Source: Antennarius striatus (taxonomy: Eukaryota > Chordata > Actinopteri > Lophiiformes > Antennariidae). Taken from it: a stretch of DNA of 64,000 nt. Below the pieces are notes generated by a model. The model was not told where the DNA came from and ran no database searches. It saw only the letters and a program-made list of their open reading frames with translations. The translations under genes and the position numbers were made by a program. Positions 24,103-39,300 of this stretch are shown here, one piece after another (within the stretch, counting starts at the first letter, position 1; each line of letters starts with the position of its first letter). The stretch covers positions 2,293,501-2,357,500 of the forward strand of contig NC_090794.1 of the NCBI RefSeq assembly GCF_040054535.1, read 5' to 3'.

Positions 24103-27100
24103 CAGTGCTTCCTCCTTTTGTTGCAGCTGTCGTGTCTATCCTGTGTCAATGTCGTCCAGACAAATGGGCGGTAAAGTAGCCGTATGGTCTGAGGCCTCGC
24201 CGCCTGAATCAGGGAGGAGAGCCGAGGCTTCTGATAGAGACGCCGGTCAACACCCGCCATCAGTAATAGCGGTACACTCTAAGGACTAACGGATGCACCG
24301 CTGTGTCGCTGGTGTGTTTGGCAGAGTTCTTGTGTCGTACACAGTTCCTGATTAAAATTGATTGATTATCTTGATTTAATCAGAAACAAGTAATGAGCAT
24401 TTCCTCCGTCAGCATTGATTACAGTAGGGATCATCCTACTGATCATCCTCCTGAACCTTGTCATCGGTAATTCTTCTATTTAAATTTGTGAAGATAAACC
24501 TGATTTAAAGCTTCCTTGATATCATTAAACATTGACTCAGTTCAAAGATACCTTCCGTAACGCGCTCAATCAGAATTGATTTAAGTAGATCAGATATTTA
24601 GGTGGTGTTCTGCCTTTATGCAGGTAATTGTTTGATGTGTTTATACTTATCCAAAATACCTGGCTTGACACTCTTTATCACACATGCTTGTCACATCTTA
24701 TCTAACCTATTACTCATGTAAAGGCCGTCATTCAGACTGGGGCCTCCCATATGTTGACATAAAACCCGACAATTTCCTTTTGAAACTTTGCATATTCAGG
24801 CTGTAAACTTTGACAAATACCTACTGTGTTCTTTTCTAAAAATAAAGTAGCACCTCTTAAAAAAGAAGGAAGTGCAGAAGTGCAGCATCTGATCCAAAGT
24901 GGAATTGAGCGGGCTCGTGTTTTGGATTCTTTTCCAGATTTAGTTCTCCAGAAAATGTAACGACTCAACAAATGAATAACGAAACAGGAGCTCATAAATC
25001 CGACTACCGTCATTAGTAGAAATGTACACATGAAATAACTCCGTTTTATTATATATTATTTTAAACTGGCACACCTCACACATCTCCAGGCTGTACCTGA
25101 AACCGTATGAGCGTTCAGATCATTAAAAAAAGGATGTTTAAATCCACAAACTCTCCTTCCGTGTCAGAAGAGGAAGTGATTTCCAGGATCTTGCTTCTTT
25201 CTGATTTCAAGAGATATCCCCAATGTTTTGTCATTCTTTTCTCACATGACTGCATGATGGCAACACATGTGATCTTGATTCAAATGCATCCTTTCCAGAG
25301 TTGAATAATTTTCAGCCCAGTGGGCGAAGAAAGGGGCATAGAAGTGAACATTTGCTGTCCACGACATTTGCTGTTAAATTCATAAATTTAAGAAACGACT
25401 GTTGGCAGAAGCTAAACCAAATCTATCATATTTCTGCTGTGGCAATAATGATATGGAAAAACCCATGGAGCGCATTTTGGCAGAGGTTTGCACGTGCTGA
25501 GGTCTCTATTTTAAGGTGTCTTTAACATTTTTGGGGCGATAATGAGCAATGTAGACTCCTGCCAGCAGTCCTGCACAATTTGCATGAGTGACACGTGTCA
25601 GCTGTGGCGCTCCAGCAAATTAAAAAAAAAAAAAGTACCAGTAAATACAGCAAAAGATACCAGTTACCAAACTCGGATAGAGCGCTGCATTATTTAAAAT
25701 ACATCCAAGCAGAAAATGTATCCATCAGCCCCTGTTAGACCTCAGACTTGAGCTATTGCTTTCAAATGGCAGATATTTAATGCAAACACAAACTTCCAAA
25801 AAGGTCTGCTTAACAAAATGTGTTTTTTTTATTATTCCCTACAGTAACGGAATGGGGCGATGATGTACGGCCCATTTCTGAAGAGGAAGCCATGGTTATC
25901 GTCAACCACCAATCCACAGGTGACGTGTGCACCTTGATGATGTGCCTGCAAGACAAGGGCACGGTAAGAAATGTTCAGACATACACAACCTACATTGTGG
26001 AAATTTTAGGCCATTTGGCGGTTGTTAGTTCCACAAAGTATCTGAACTGGACCGGAGTTGTTTTACACAGTCTGTGTGGTGCAGCTTCTGAGAACAGGGG
26101 GCTTCATTAGTGATGGGAAAAGCATTTCACGGCAGTTGTCACCGTGGACAGACTCAGCATTACAAAGTAGGGCTGTGGCTCGAGGGGGCTCAAGTTACAA
26201 AATGTGAGTTTCGACAGCTTAGAGTTTCTATCGCAGCCTCCAGCGGGCTTTAAAAGATTTGATCGGATGCTGCTCGGCGTTCTGTAATACTGATTGGTTT
26301 CAACTGACACACCCTTTCCTCTGTTGGAACTGGACACTTATTCATTTTACTCATGACAGCAGCGTGTCACGTCCACTGACAAAGTTCACGGATTCCATCT
26401 GTGTTGCATAATTGGGTGTGTTTCCACTGATAATCATTTGGTTGTAGAGAGGACTGGAGCTCTGTAAGGATTCTAGCTGGATGAAACACGCTGTGGTCAT
26501 AAGACGGGGATAAAGTCACGTACTGGAAATGATTAGCATCAGTTGTTTTGTGCTACCGCTGACTGATAAATTAGGATGTTTTTTCACTATGGATCAGCTG
26601 CCTTTCTAATTGAGAAGATAGGCCTGATAACCAGGTTTAAGTCTGCCACCAGGAAGAATATTGTCAGCAGCAGAAATTAGCTTTTAGATCCAACACATCT
26701 GTCATTTTTTAAATGCCAGAAGTTTATTTAACAAGGCATAAATCTCTGTCCCGTCACAGTTTGTGTCACAAACGGGACGCTGAATGTGTTGTTGTTGATT
26801 TATTTTGGCTGGGGCTGAAACCACTCTGAAGCTACTGAGCTTTGCGGCACAAACATGACTACATGACCCCCCCCTCAAACCCCCCCCCACCGCCCACAAC
26901 AACTGCATCCCTGGCCCTGTTTATCCTCTTAGCACTGAAAGGACAGTAAGCCAAAGCTGCATCGTGCAGGTCATGAGGGCGGAAGCGCTCAGAGGGGCTG
27001 TATCAGTTTTTTGGAGGCTTTGGCACAGAAGCCAGTGTCGCATGTTATGCTGCAGGCGAATGTGAGATTGCGCAAAATAAAGCGGGTCGTGTTACAAATT

Positions 27101-30100
27101 GCCGTTGTGTTATTTTGTGTTCTTTTTTTCAGGTGGTACGAAAAATGATGTGGTTGATGGACCATGTGTTCAAATACACCAACTTTGGCCTAGTGTCCCT
27201 AATCCATGGGGACTTCTTCATCAGACAGGTAAGAGATTCACAAGAACATCTGACGTCTGACGTCTTTTGTGCTGCATATGTTGTTGTTTTTTTGTTTGAA
27301 GTGACCCCTCAGGCTTTAGCAGACGTTTCTGGGGTGTAAATGACTCATATTTCACAAAAATCCTTGCCTTTCGTCTGAAAATTTAGATCTCAACACTGAA
27401 AGCATTTCATAGCTGCTTGTTGCCTTCTGCTCTGGAAAAACCAAAACCGCTACCATGTTGGTCTGCTGGTCCCAGCTGAATAACAGATATGTTGGCGAGG
27501 TTCCTGTGGCCATGGACAGTAGTGTGGGAGGGACTGCTCAACCCTGCCGGGCTGTGCTGACCCTCTGATTGCAGGGGCAACTGGAACAGAGCAGGCTACT
27601 CTGACAGGCCTGCACTCGTAGCCTGCAGGTCTGGACCGGTTAGGGAATCCCTGAAATTCCACTGGAGTTTGAGTGTTTGACTTCAGATGAACTAATTAAG
27701 ATATCGAAAGCCGCCTTTGTCGGAAACTAAAACATTTTAAAGAGACACTTCATCAAGAAGAATACAACACTTGAAAGCTGTTTTTTTAATTTTATTTTAA
27801 ACTAACATTCATCAACGGGCTGTCGGCACCCGGGTCCTTCATCTATTACAGCTGTCACACCAGGGGAAAAAAAACACTAATATTTGGCTTTTTAGCGCCA
27901 ACGGCAAAAGAAACAATCAGGAATCATTCCTGTGACAAATGAGTGTTGGTCACAATTATTTATCTTCCCTGGCTCTGATTAGCTGCGATGGAAATGTGTC
28001 ACATCTGTTTTTAACAACATCATTTTCACGCGTTTTTGAGTTATCACGGAGCTGAAATTAAGGTTGTCGGTGCGTGAATTCACCGATGACTTTGAAAGAC
28101 GGACTAAACTATAAAAATGCAATAACCTCAACATTACTGCAGGCAGCGCAGTAACGTTTGGTATGCGCACATGAAACTGTCATGTTGTTTTGCTCGTTTT
28201 GCTGCTTCATCCACATTTTCCAGTAAAACTCCCGCGCTTCATTTTTCTTTTATCTCATAATGTCAGACGCAGCCGCTCACTATGAAATGACCAGAGACGG
28301 ATAGATTGACTGATCTGGAGGCAAAGCACGTAAATTATTTCAAGCTAATAGTAGCTGTTTGACACCCTTTGTAAAGATTAGAATTTAAAGTAATGAAATA
28401 TTTTTTGATGTATGGCCCAGCCGTACTGCATTGTGTCAGAATACATCTGTGTAAATGGAATCGATGACGTAAACGTCTGTATTCAGCTCTTTGCCTCCTG
28501 TTTTCCGTGGGCCTAAACTGGTTTCGCTGGCACCAACCTCCATGGGACAGATTTGTAAGAATATTATTCACATTAAAGGATCTGACAGGGCCTCACCCCC
28601 CTCCACCCAGCTTTTGAGCTGCAGAAACACCACAGCACCGGATATAGGGAATTAAAATTTTTAGGTCATGGAAATGCCTTCACCGTGGAATTGCACATCA
28701 GGCCATGAGCCGAGGGTGAAGCACCCAGACCCCGCTACCAGCCACACGTGCAGCAGGAGGCCAGGCCGTGTCTCTGCTGCCTACCCCCCACCCTATGATT
28801 CCTCCTGGCATTCTCGTTCATCCCAGAATACTTCACGCGTCCACATGGCTCTACAAGCATCTGCCCCAGCCTTCCAAGCATCTGCTGTCCACTCTTACTG
28901 ACATGTCTGCAGTATCGTGATGCACAGCACAGCACCACTGGCTGGGATGGCAGCAGATAATGGTGTTGTGGCGCTGTAATTGTTTTCCAGTGTAAAAATT
29001 CAAATTTAGATTTTTCTTAAAAATAGATTTCCATGTTTTTTAACTTGGGGTGTAGAAAAACAAAACATGTTTCAGGTGTTTTATCAAAATATTGCAGTTC
29101 TTGGGTCACAACTAAACCACCTAATCCATGTCATTCTCACTGTGGAGCGATGTTGAACTGGTAAATCAGTTACTAGCATTAGCATAGTTAGCGTGGTCCT
29201 GTATTCGGGAACTACAATACCCCCAACTACCAGAAATTCACGTCTGGTTTTTCTTAGATTTACATGTTGAGAAAGCCCTAAAGGAACCACGTTTTTCTCA
29301 CCATCCTCAAAGGACAAAATCAGCTCAAAACTCCATTTTTGGCTCAAGCTGTCCGTCACAACTATAAAACCGTTTCGGACCGTTAAACCAACCCGTCCTG
29401 TCGTCAACAGCTGCCTGCTTCTATACGGTGCAGTCAAGGACAGCTCTTAATTTGCCAATGTACTGAATTCTGTTTGCATCTTTTTAAAAGCCTTTTTACT
29501 GTTTTTGTCCACCATGGATTTTTACAAATTTTATTTTTACCGTGCTAATTTCTAAAAGTAAAATGCCCTTTGTTCTTGATATTTCAGCTTATAATAAAGG
29601 AACTTTTGAATTGAAGAACTGATGCTCCTCCAGTCATTTTTTGCATTTTATCTGTCTCTTGGAACACTCGGGATTTTCAACATAGATGCTAATTGCTTTA
29701 TCAGTGACTAAAGAATACATTCTGCTCATTTAGGTGTTTATATTTTTTTTAGCATTTAATACACCTTATTTAAAAAATCCACAGTCTTAAAACATAACCT
29801 GGCAATAATACCATGCCCTTAAAGTTCAGATTTTATGGAAGGTGTTCGCTCCTCTTTATGATAAAAACGAGAACATTATAACCTTCATGATGGTGAGATT
29901 TACTGCGGGACATTCTCTGGATTCACGTGGGTCCTGCAGCTGCAATAAAACCAGAGCAACTATCTCAAGGTCATATGTAGGTGTGTGTGATGGTCCTCAA
30001 TGCCTTTCTTGTTCTGAATCAATCAAATTGTAGCTACAGCTGAAATTACTACATGGCAGATTTTAATTTGGGCTACATTTTGACCATATTTGGTCTTTTT

Positions 30101-33100
30101 CCTATGGACCACAACTGCACCGAGTTACACGCATGTTCACATGAGACAAACAGTCCAGTCTGGGTATGCTAATGTATTTAAAATGGCTTTTGACTGGGCC
30201 TAGCTAAAAATCAATCCCGCTCTTCCTCGTCCCGTCACTGTTAATGCTCTTAATGTTGTCAGGGCCATCATGTTTGGAATCTATTGCAGCCACGCCATTA
30301 ATGCTCCTCTGAGTGCTCCACGGTATTACTGCGTCTACCGTTAGCTCCGTTTTGCTTTTTGTGTCCGAACACAAACATAGGTTTTATGAAGGGAATGAAT
30401 TAATGCCGAGCCTAGATTGCACCGTTTCCTCAGTCCAAATAAAGAAACCAGACAAGAACCATCTTTAGAGTAGTGATGTGAAACGAACTGCATTGGAATC
30501 TCCAGTTCTGACGTCTGATTCCTGTGTGCTTTTTGTTTGTTCCAAAAAACAAAACAAAAAAAGGGTAAAGCTCACCGAGACAAGCAGCTCATCTACCTGA
30601 AAGATCATCTAGACAAATACTACCACAGCCGCGACAGGAAGTGGATAGTGCTGTTCCCCGAGGGCGGCTTCCTTCGCAAGCGACGGGAAACCAGCCAGTT
30701 GTTCGCCAAGAAGCATTCTCTACCCCACCTGACTCACGTCACGCTGCCACGCCTCGGCGCCACCCACGTTATCCTGAAAACCCTGTCAGCGCAGCAGGAG
30801 AACGGCAGCGTGGGCAACGAGACCGTGACCCCCAACCAGACAGGTAAAACACACCCGTCTTGTAGTTTCATCTCGCTGCCACATCCAGATCTCTGATGCT
30901 GCTTCTTTCCTCCACATGAGATCAGAGGTCAGGCTATGTGAGGCCAGCTTCCTGACTTGATTGTTTTTGTACCATCGGGGGGGCAGGTCTGGTTTTAAAT
31001 ATAATCTTACATTGGCTCGGAGTCGCAGGATGCAGCATGCAGCGTACGTGGGGCATTAAATTATCACCTCTGCATCCCGCTGTCCTCTGGGAGTCCCGTT
31101 ATAATGAAGGTGGGCTGGTGCTTCCCCAGCAGCGGACAGGAGAGACAGAAATTACACCAAGGTCCCTGAAACCCCAGAGTATATATTCGCAGGGTCATCA
31201 GTCTTAAAGACAACCAGATAGCAGGAAGGAAACTTGACAATTAACAGCTTGTCAGAGGGAAAATTTTTTGGATGCAGGTTTTATTTGCAAGATGATTTTG
31301 TTTTCACCAGTCTAGTCCTGGCCAAAAAAAATGTTAAACTTTGGTCTCCACAGAAAAAGTAGATCTCGCTCCTGATCAGTCAGGATGATTTTGTGTAAAA
31401 ACATTGTTTAGCTGTATCAGATCAATTACTGGAAGATATGACAGGCTAGTCTATATAATGACTGGACTGATTACATTAATAGTCAACTTAAATCAGGTGG
31501 ATGGGGCCTTTTTTTCAAGGTGGCTGGTTCCGTCTCTAAATCTGTATGGTGGACTAATGCAAACACACACATTTCATTGTTTACTAAGCAAAATTCAATT
31601 AACTCAGCAAACCTTCGCTGAAGCAAAAAGCACAGCATTAAAACAGCCATAAAGCTCCAGATGCTACCAGCTCCCCCCCATTTCTGTGAACACTGCACAC
31701 TTACTTTGCCCTGGCTTTGGTTCAAAATCCATTTTAAGGGTGTGTTGTGTTAATAGTAATTTGCGGAAACCTTGGGCTGCATTTATTAAGAATGTGTCTC
31801 TGGGACTGTCTTTACGTTTGCTAACACAGCTTTGTGTCCTCTGGCCGTGAACGTCAGGTGTCATCAGTGTTTCCCTCTGCAGGACAGACCTGAGGGAGTG
31901 TCATGATCTACTGCTTGGAGGTTAGACACGGGCAGCCTTCTCTTATGAGCCAAATGATGCCCAAATGCACAATATGTAATTTGGCTTTTCAGCTAATTAT
32001 ACCTTTATTGCCTGTCGTCGTCTTGTGTGCACCAACAGCAGAGGTCGTGTTCAGAACATATATTTTTATAACATATTTATACGTCCTTTTGTATTGTTGC
32101 AAATCCCGTTTTTCCCAGCTTTTGTTTACTGTCGCTCCTCTTCATGCGTTCTCTTTATCTCCCCTTGACCTCTCCTCTGTCCCAGAGGCTCAGAAGAAGG
32201 GGATGGGGGGGGGGGGCTCACTGCTGCAGAACAGTTTGTCATTCCACTTGAATTTAGCTAATGGCATTAAACCTACGGCAAAAAAAAAAAATATTACACA
32301 CACATGCCCAGAAGAGCACTTTGTCCTTTTGTTATCATGTGTGAGAGGCTGATCAGACACGTTTCTGTCGCGCTCTGACCCTCCCTGATGCTCTGCAGAG
32401 GTTGCCCACAGCCTGCTGACTCACTCAAGAGACAAATGGGCTACTTTGGAGAAAATAGGATTTGATTTAAATGTGTGTGTGCGGCTGTGTATCTGCCTTG
32501 CAATGTGCACAGATCAGCGCGGATTCGACGCGCACAGGTCAGCTGTCTCCGGAGAAGTTCACCATCTGTAGAAAAGCTGTGTGTGCAGCTAAGAACGCAG
32601 AGGATTATGTTATAAAACAGAATTTGCTGTTGGCAGGTAAGCAAAGTTCACAGCTGTGAGTCATTTAACCTACAAAATGAGGCTCCAATTGACCCTACAG
32701 GTAAATGTGTTTTGATAGCGCGAACCAATCAGTGGGACGGACTGGCGTTGGCTTAACGCGCTGTAATTGGCCCGCTGAGTGGCCTGACGGAGAGCCAGAA
32801 ACATGCCCAGCATAATTCCTTTTTCTAATCATTCACAGGAGGACGGGTCCCCGCTGAAGTCCTTTTAAATTACAGTCCCTCCTGTTATTACAGTATTGTT
32901 TGTCGCGGCGCACGCGGTGCCGGCGATACCTCGATTTGGGCCAGGCATCTGGCCAGACTCCCTCAGGAGGCCGATGGCTGCCTTTCAGCACGTTTAGACC
33001 AAAAATACTGGATCAGATTACCCAGGTAGGGACAGATGAGCTGTTAGACTGACCCTCTGATACCAAGAACACCAATCAAGTCACTGTAACGCTGGTTTAA

Positions 33101-36100
33101 GTTCCAGTTCCACACCTTCTCGTTTATTTAGCCTCATGTGGTGTTTCTCAAGCAGTTGTGTTTTCTTATTTTGCATTCGTCAAGATCCGGTGTCATTTAT
33201 AGACTTCTGCCCTCACTTCCCATGTAGGCGCGCAGGTATTTAGAGAGCGAAACACCGAAAAAAATAAAAGACGGAAGCACTTCTGCCGCTATTAGAAGAT
33301 ATTATAAACCAGAGCTGTAAATACAATTGTGTTGGTAAATTCATCTATGTTTAAAGTCAGTTTGCCTTGTTACAATGGTTAGCTAATCACAAGCTGATCA
33401 TAAAATGACAACATAATCTGTCATAAAATAATGTGACAGTGCTAGCGCTCTGTTAGCGTGATGACTGCTGATGTGTTTGGATCACATCCTCTTTTGTGTC
33501 GCTTTCTTGATTTATTGGGACAATTTGTCCATAAAAATGTTTTTAAAAAGTTTGGAGACTTTCAGCTTGCTGTGTGACATCAACTCATTTGGCCACGCAA
33601 GGCTGAAAGTACAGCTTGTTATCATTATTCCCTGTTTTTTACTGCTGGTGTTTATCATAGATGATCAGCTGTAAAACCCTGTCAGACATGCTGATCTCAG
33701 GAACCCGTGTCCTCAGGTCATTGTCCTCCTGACAGCTTTGTTCAGCATAATGGCCGTTATTTAATGTACTTATTTGCTGTTAAATTCACTTGATTGTCCT
33801 CATATATACATCTCATTTCACGGGTCATATCACATTCAGGTGGGAAGATGAGCAGAAACACCCTTTACCATGACAAATTTAAATTACATTGAAATATTGA
33901 GGTGAAAGTATTTTACGGTGACTGAAACGTCGCTGTCAAGTTGGACATGATTGTTATCCGTCCGTCACTTTGGCAGGTGTGTCACCTTAATTTGGCCTTG
34001 CTGCTGTCATCCCTGGAATACCAGGAGACGCTGATCTGGCATCAGCCTCTGTGATGACATCTGCTGTGTGTCTGCGTGTCATCCAGGGGCCGCCGTCCTC
34101 GACCCCCAGATACACGCTCACTGTTGGCAAACAGGAGCGCGTTTCCTGCAGGAATTATTCATGCATGCCGTCCCTGACATTCAGTATGTAGAACATGTTC
34201 CCTAACTCAGTCGCTGTATTTCCATTTTGTTTGCTTTCAGGTAATAAACGCAAAGGCCTGCAGTGGGTAATAGATATGACCATAGCGTACCCCAAAGCCA
34301 GACCCATGGACATCCAGACCTGGATCTTTGGCTACAGGCCTCCGACAGTCACGCATGTGCACTACAGGTAAGAATCGAATCATTTTGTTTTCTAGGAACA
34401 CATAGACGTTGAGGCTCCATGTTGTCAATGTGGGAGCGCTTGATAACTGATAACACAAGTTCACTGCTGGAATGGAGTTATGAAAGGACTCCTTTGAAAT
34501 GTCGCCAGGTGTGACGTGTTGTTTGCGTTGCGTTGCTCTTTGTCGATTGGAGACGCTGATATTCCGTTTGTGTATTTTGCATAAAAATGTGTTTTAATCC
34601 AGGAATGGATGTCCAACATTTGAACACATTTATAAATAAAATTGTTGATAAAATTTGTTGGAGCAGTTTGGCACGGAGCGGGGAGAAGCCACTTCATTTT
34701 TTTAATGGATCCAGATAACGGGAGGATCTGGAATGTTTTATTTTTTTTTATTTTCAGAGATGGACCAGGCTTTTGTTTTTGTACATTCTTCATGAGTTAT
34801 TGACTGTTAACCCTGAAACTGTGTGGAACAGCGAGATAGGAGCCAGGGGGAGTAAAAAGCTCTCTTTTTAAATTGGAATTGTTTACCATTTAAAGGATGT
34901 TTAATAGCATTTATATCAATTATTGGAAATTGAATGAGCGTTGGCTTTAATAAAAACAGCTATGCATTCTCATGAAAGACCTTCCATATTTGTGATTTGA
35001 CCCGAAATACTTTCTTTTGACACCAAACACCCTCCAGACATGTAGAGCTCCTTGGGGTGGGATCGGGTCACAGGAGAAGGTGACTCATGAACACCTGGGT
35101 TTTTGTGGCCCCCACCTGGAGGCTTCCTTGCATTCCCGGACGGAGCCTGAGGACTCATTAAGTCAGTAATTAGAGGAGTAGATGATGCAGTCGCCCCGTC
35201 CCACCTCCTGGGACGACAGTCAGTCATTGATACGATCAGCTCCCATCGCTTGGTCAGCAGCTCTGGGGACAAACGGGGAGGCACCCGACCGAGCCGAGGG
35301 CGCAGCTGCTCCCGTTAGCGCGCAGGCTCACTTCCATCCATGTAGATGACGCTGAAACCGAAGTTGGGCTCATTCTGGTACAGGTGCAATGTCAACAAGA
35401 GGATTAATGTCCCTCCTGATCAGGGGACCTCTGCAGGGAGAGGAGTCAACGCTTTATGATGATGCAGATAATAGAGGCGGCTGAAAAACTGTGCCAGCGT
35501 TTCTGCTGCATCAGAACAAACCTCCCTACAAATCACGATACAGAAAGAAAGCTTCGGGATTCTCAGAGCATGGACTCAGCTTAGTTACAGAAACCAGTGT
35601 TACCTTAGATGATCTCACAGCAGCCACATCGTCACCGATGTCCTAAACAAACTGGGGATTCCCCGTCCATCATGCCTCCAGAACGCCATCCGTTGTTTTG
35701 AATGGTTTGGGATGGTGTTGTCAGAAACCACGCAGCGAGGAGAATCGTCTGTCCACACATAGAGAGTGTAATCGCCACGACACCGGGCGGTGTCAGCCGA
35801 TCAGAATGTTGGATTGTCAGGCTGGTTGTTGGATGTTTTTTTAGAACTCCGACCAACTCTGTTGGTGATGTCACCTTTTTTGACGACTTGCTGTCTCGTT
35901 TTTTTATGTCTTCCTGCTTCAGAAAAAGTGAAACAAAGTCGTTTTGACCGGATTAGCATGAAAACCTTTAGATTTTTGAGGCGTCCGGTTGTTAAGTTTC
36001 TGTTTTTGTATCACAGCTATGAAGTATTGACCATTAATGCATGTCAGCTGCGACCAGACGCCGGTTTGATGAGTCTCTGCTTTAGCTTAGCTTCTCCCGT

Positions 36101-36310
36101 TAGCTGGCCTGTAAACAGGTCTGATCTCTCTAAATCACACCGCGCCTGAGCATCGGCTTCAAAACAGGCAGCTGACAATTGAGTAATGTTGCAGATGAAC
36201 CCACGCCAAGCGCCCTGTACTTTTTTTAATCCTTCCATCTCCCTTTTTTTTTGGTCTTCCTGCCTCCAGTCCTCACCCCTTCTCCTCACCCTCCCTTGCT
36301 GGTTCTCCTG

Positions 36311-36343
<33 letters not shown>

Positions 36344-39300
36344 CGTAATCCCAGTCTTCCAGATTGCAGCATTATAAGCCCTCTGTGAGTGGCAGATGGG
36401 AGAGCTAGGTGGGCGAACCAAGGCCAAGCGAAGGCAGGAGTGGGTGTTAAATACGTTGAAATCCTTTTCTTTTAAATGCACCTTCTCTCATTTTTTCTTT
36501 TTTGCCATCATGCACGTTTCTGAAAGCCGCCGTTTGAGGACGTCTGAGAGGTGGAATGATTTATGGAGTCTGCCCGGTCATCACATGGGCGCTTTGGCGC
36601 TCCACACCTGGCTTTCTCTCCGGGACAAAGCGCTGGAGCAGAAGTGTTGAGTTTGCAGCCCGAGCACAGTTTTGAGATACCCGAGGCAGATTTTCGTTTT
36701 TCTCTGAGCACATTGTTAAAAGATTGCAGCGTCTGTCGTCCCGAGATGCAAATCAAACGTGTAGTCGGGATCAATACGTCCTACCTGTGTCTTACCTGTG
36801 AGTGCAATGAGGCCTGAGTGATTAATGGTGGTGTCAGAGGATAATGAATGATTAGAAGCTTTTTATATTCACTTCATTTGGTGGAGAGGTAACAGTAGAG
36901 TCTTGGTTTTAGTGTGTTTGTCTGCAAAGAAATCTGGAAGGTCTGAAGAATCTCCTTAAGTAAAAGACATAATTACATCTTTAAGCACAACTAAAAGAAT
37001 CTGAACGTGAACAAGTTTACCTATTCTGAATAGATTCTTTGTTTGTGTGTTTTGTTTGTGTGTTTTTTCCACTTAAACTGACCTCAAACGTTCTCTTATC
37101 AACAACCGGGTTAGTCAGTAAATACTCCCTCACCCCTCACCCCCTTCAATCCTCACCTTTGCCCTCATCAATGACTTGTGGCGTGGTCATAGCGACCAGG
37201 TGACCGTGAGCTCCTGCCACATGGACGCAGGGATAAGGGCTGTTTGCTGAACACTTCAATGCAAATTCATGCTATCATGACACACTCTAGTGACTGTGGA
37301 TCTTTGTACTGCCGGTTGTTGATGCAACAGCATCCATAATTTAATCATCCACGTCAGTTTGGTTGGTTTTGTCGACAGTGAGCTTCAGGTGATTGTTGTT
37401 GAGGCGGGTGATGAAGATCTATCGCTCCTCTGCGCTCCTCTGTAAAAAGAAGCCGTAATTAAAGACCACATGTTTCTCCCTGGAAATTGTTCCTTGGAGT
37501 CACATATATCAGGAATAGTGATAACGACCAACCCCTTCACCGAATACGTTCTCATAAATCACCTCGTAAATGGACAGACACGGAGCGAAACGTCTTGTTG
37601 ACCTGCTGACGGTCCTGAGGTTTTATTGTCATCTGCTGTTTTTATTTGAAGTTTTCTTTCCTCCTTCTTACCCAACCTGTTTTTTTAATTGTTCTGCTAC
37701 AAAATGTTCTCTAGAACTGGATGTCCTTGAGCCGGAGACGAAGCACATTAAAGATTAAACGGTAGCAATTAATACGGCGACTTCTACAGTCCCACAACTT
37801 CCGTCGCGACTGCAGATAAGAGTTTGACATGGTTGCAAACAAAAGGCCTTTAAGAGTCGTGTGTAATGTGTGCTTCCAGTCATCGAATGGGATGTCCAAT
37901 CATTAACGAAACCCTACGTGTGCTTGAAGTCTTTCTATGTTAGATCTTCAGCTTCTCTTTAGCTGGTAGACGGGAAGTTGAAAGTTTGGGATTCTGAAAG
38001 TTCTTGCATTTTGATGAGGACCCTTATCTGAAATAGCAAAAACAGAGAGGCAGAGCGGTTGGTTTTTTTTTTCTTGCTCGAGATTTTTTCTTGCTCGCTA
38101 TGTTCACCTATTGCAACACCGTGCTCGAGAGCCGGCCTCCCAGAGCTCCACTTCTCCTCAGGCCTTCTTGCCAGAGATATTTAGGGCAGCATCGAGTCCC
38201 CAAACAATGACTGGCTACCCTCCAAAGAGTCTTGTCGAGTGGACGGACTTTTCCAGATTTAATTAGCTTTCCAGCCATGCCAGAAACTGATGATTAAAAA
38301 CTTCTGATTTGCTTTTTATGATGCTAATATGTCTTTATAAATATAGACATTGACGACTGTTGGGGAGCGGTGTTTGGATCTAATTGGATTTCATTGGTGC
38401 CGCCCGTTCTGATGAAGAGATCATTCACACGTGGGGATGTTGGCGTTCCTGTCGGATGCGGTGCGAGTCGACTCCTCCGGGTAAAAGTCTGAGGTTCTTG
38501 AGAGGACAATCTGAAACGCTCTCGCTGCCGTCTCCGTTCGCCAGAGTGTCGGGTTCACAAGCAGGCCAGCGCCAAATGGGTTACCGTGGAAATGAGAGCA
38601 ACGCTGTGGCCTCCTGCCAGCTCCAGCGGTTCCTCGCCACACCGTTACACACTCTGTTAGCCCTCCAGGCACGACAGCTGCAAACAGGACCGTACTCGTT
38701 CTTTATGCTCAGCACAGTATCGATATCATAGAACAGTGTTTAGATTTCTCACAATACTATACACAAACACAGCGTCCTTGTCCTTACGCTTTACAGTTAG
38801 CATAACCTCGTAGCCTGCAGGCGAGATGATAAATGCATTAAAGTCTGTTCCCTGTGAGATAAACGAGACCGCTAACGGTGGCATCAGCATGAACTTTTCA
38901 AACGCATCAAGCCAGACCGCACAAATGCCACAAACCGTAGGTTAACAAACATCTATTCTTGTATCATCGTTATTTTTACATCTGTTAGGTCACAGGAAGC
39001 AGCTCCGTGTCGATTTGCTAAGAAGTCAACGACAGATACGCATCATCAACTCAGATCCTTGATCTGACAACACAAGTGCCATCGGAGCGTAAAGAAGCTT
39101 TTTTTACGAGATGAGACTGACATTTTTGTGCCAGAGGTTACACAACATAAAGTTGCTAGAGAAAGTAAAGAGTATTATTGCACATTTCCTTCATTGAAAG
39201 TGGACAGACCACAAATTTCACGACTTTTTCAACAATTTTTAAGCTATTTTAACAATCCCTTGATAAGTTCAACTGTTGTTCAAGAGTTTATTTTTGTCTA

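Larger units (their letters stand above)
18316..25844 (+). other. lpgat1: lpgat1 intron between coding exons 1 and 2 (7.5 kb)
   Basis: No exon or RNA gene was recognised. It contains a short repeat tail (22790-22832), a (CA)n microsatellite (24070-24100), a mixed CT/CA simple repeat near 20685-20725 and A/T-rich runs. Open frames here lack codon bias or similarity that I can recognise. Confidence 0.6.

Noticed and set aside
35632-35874. A possible DNA transposon remnant in an lpgat1 intron
   Set aside because: No transposase motif or terminal inverted repeats could be found.
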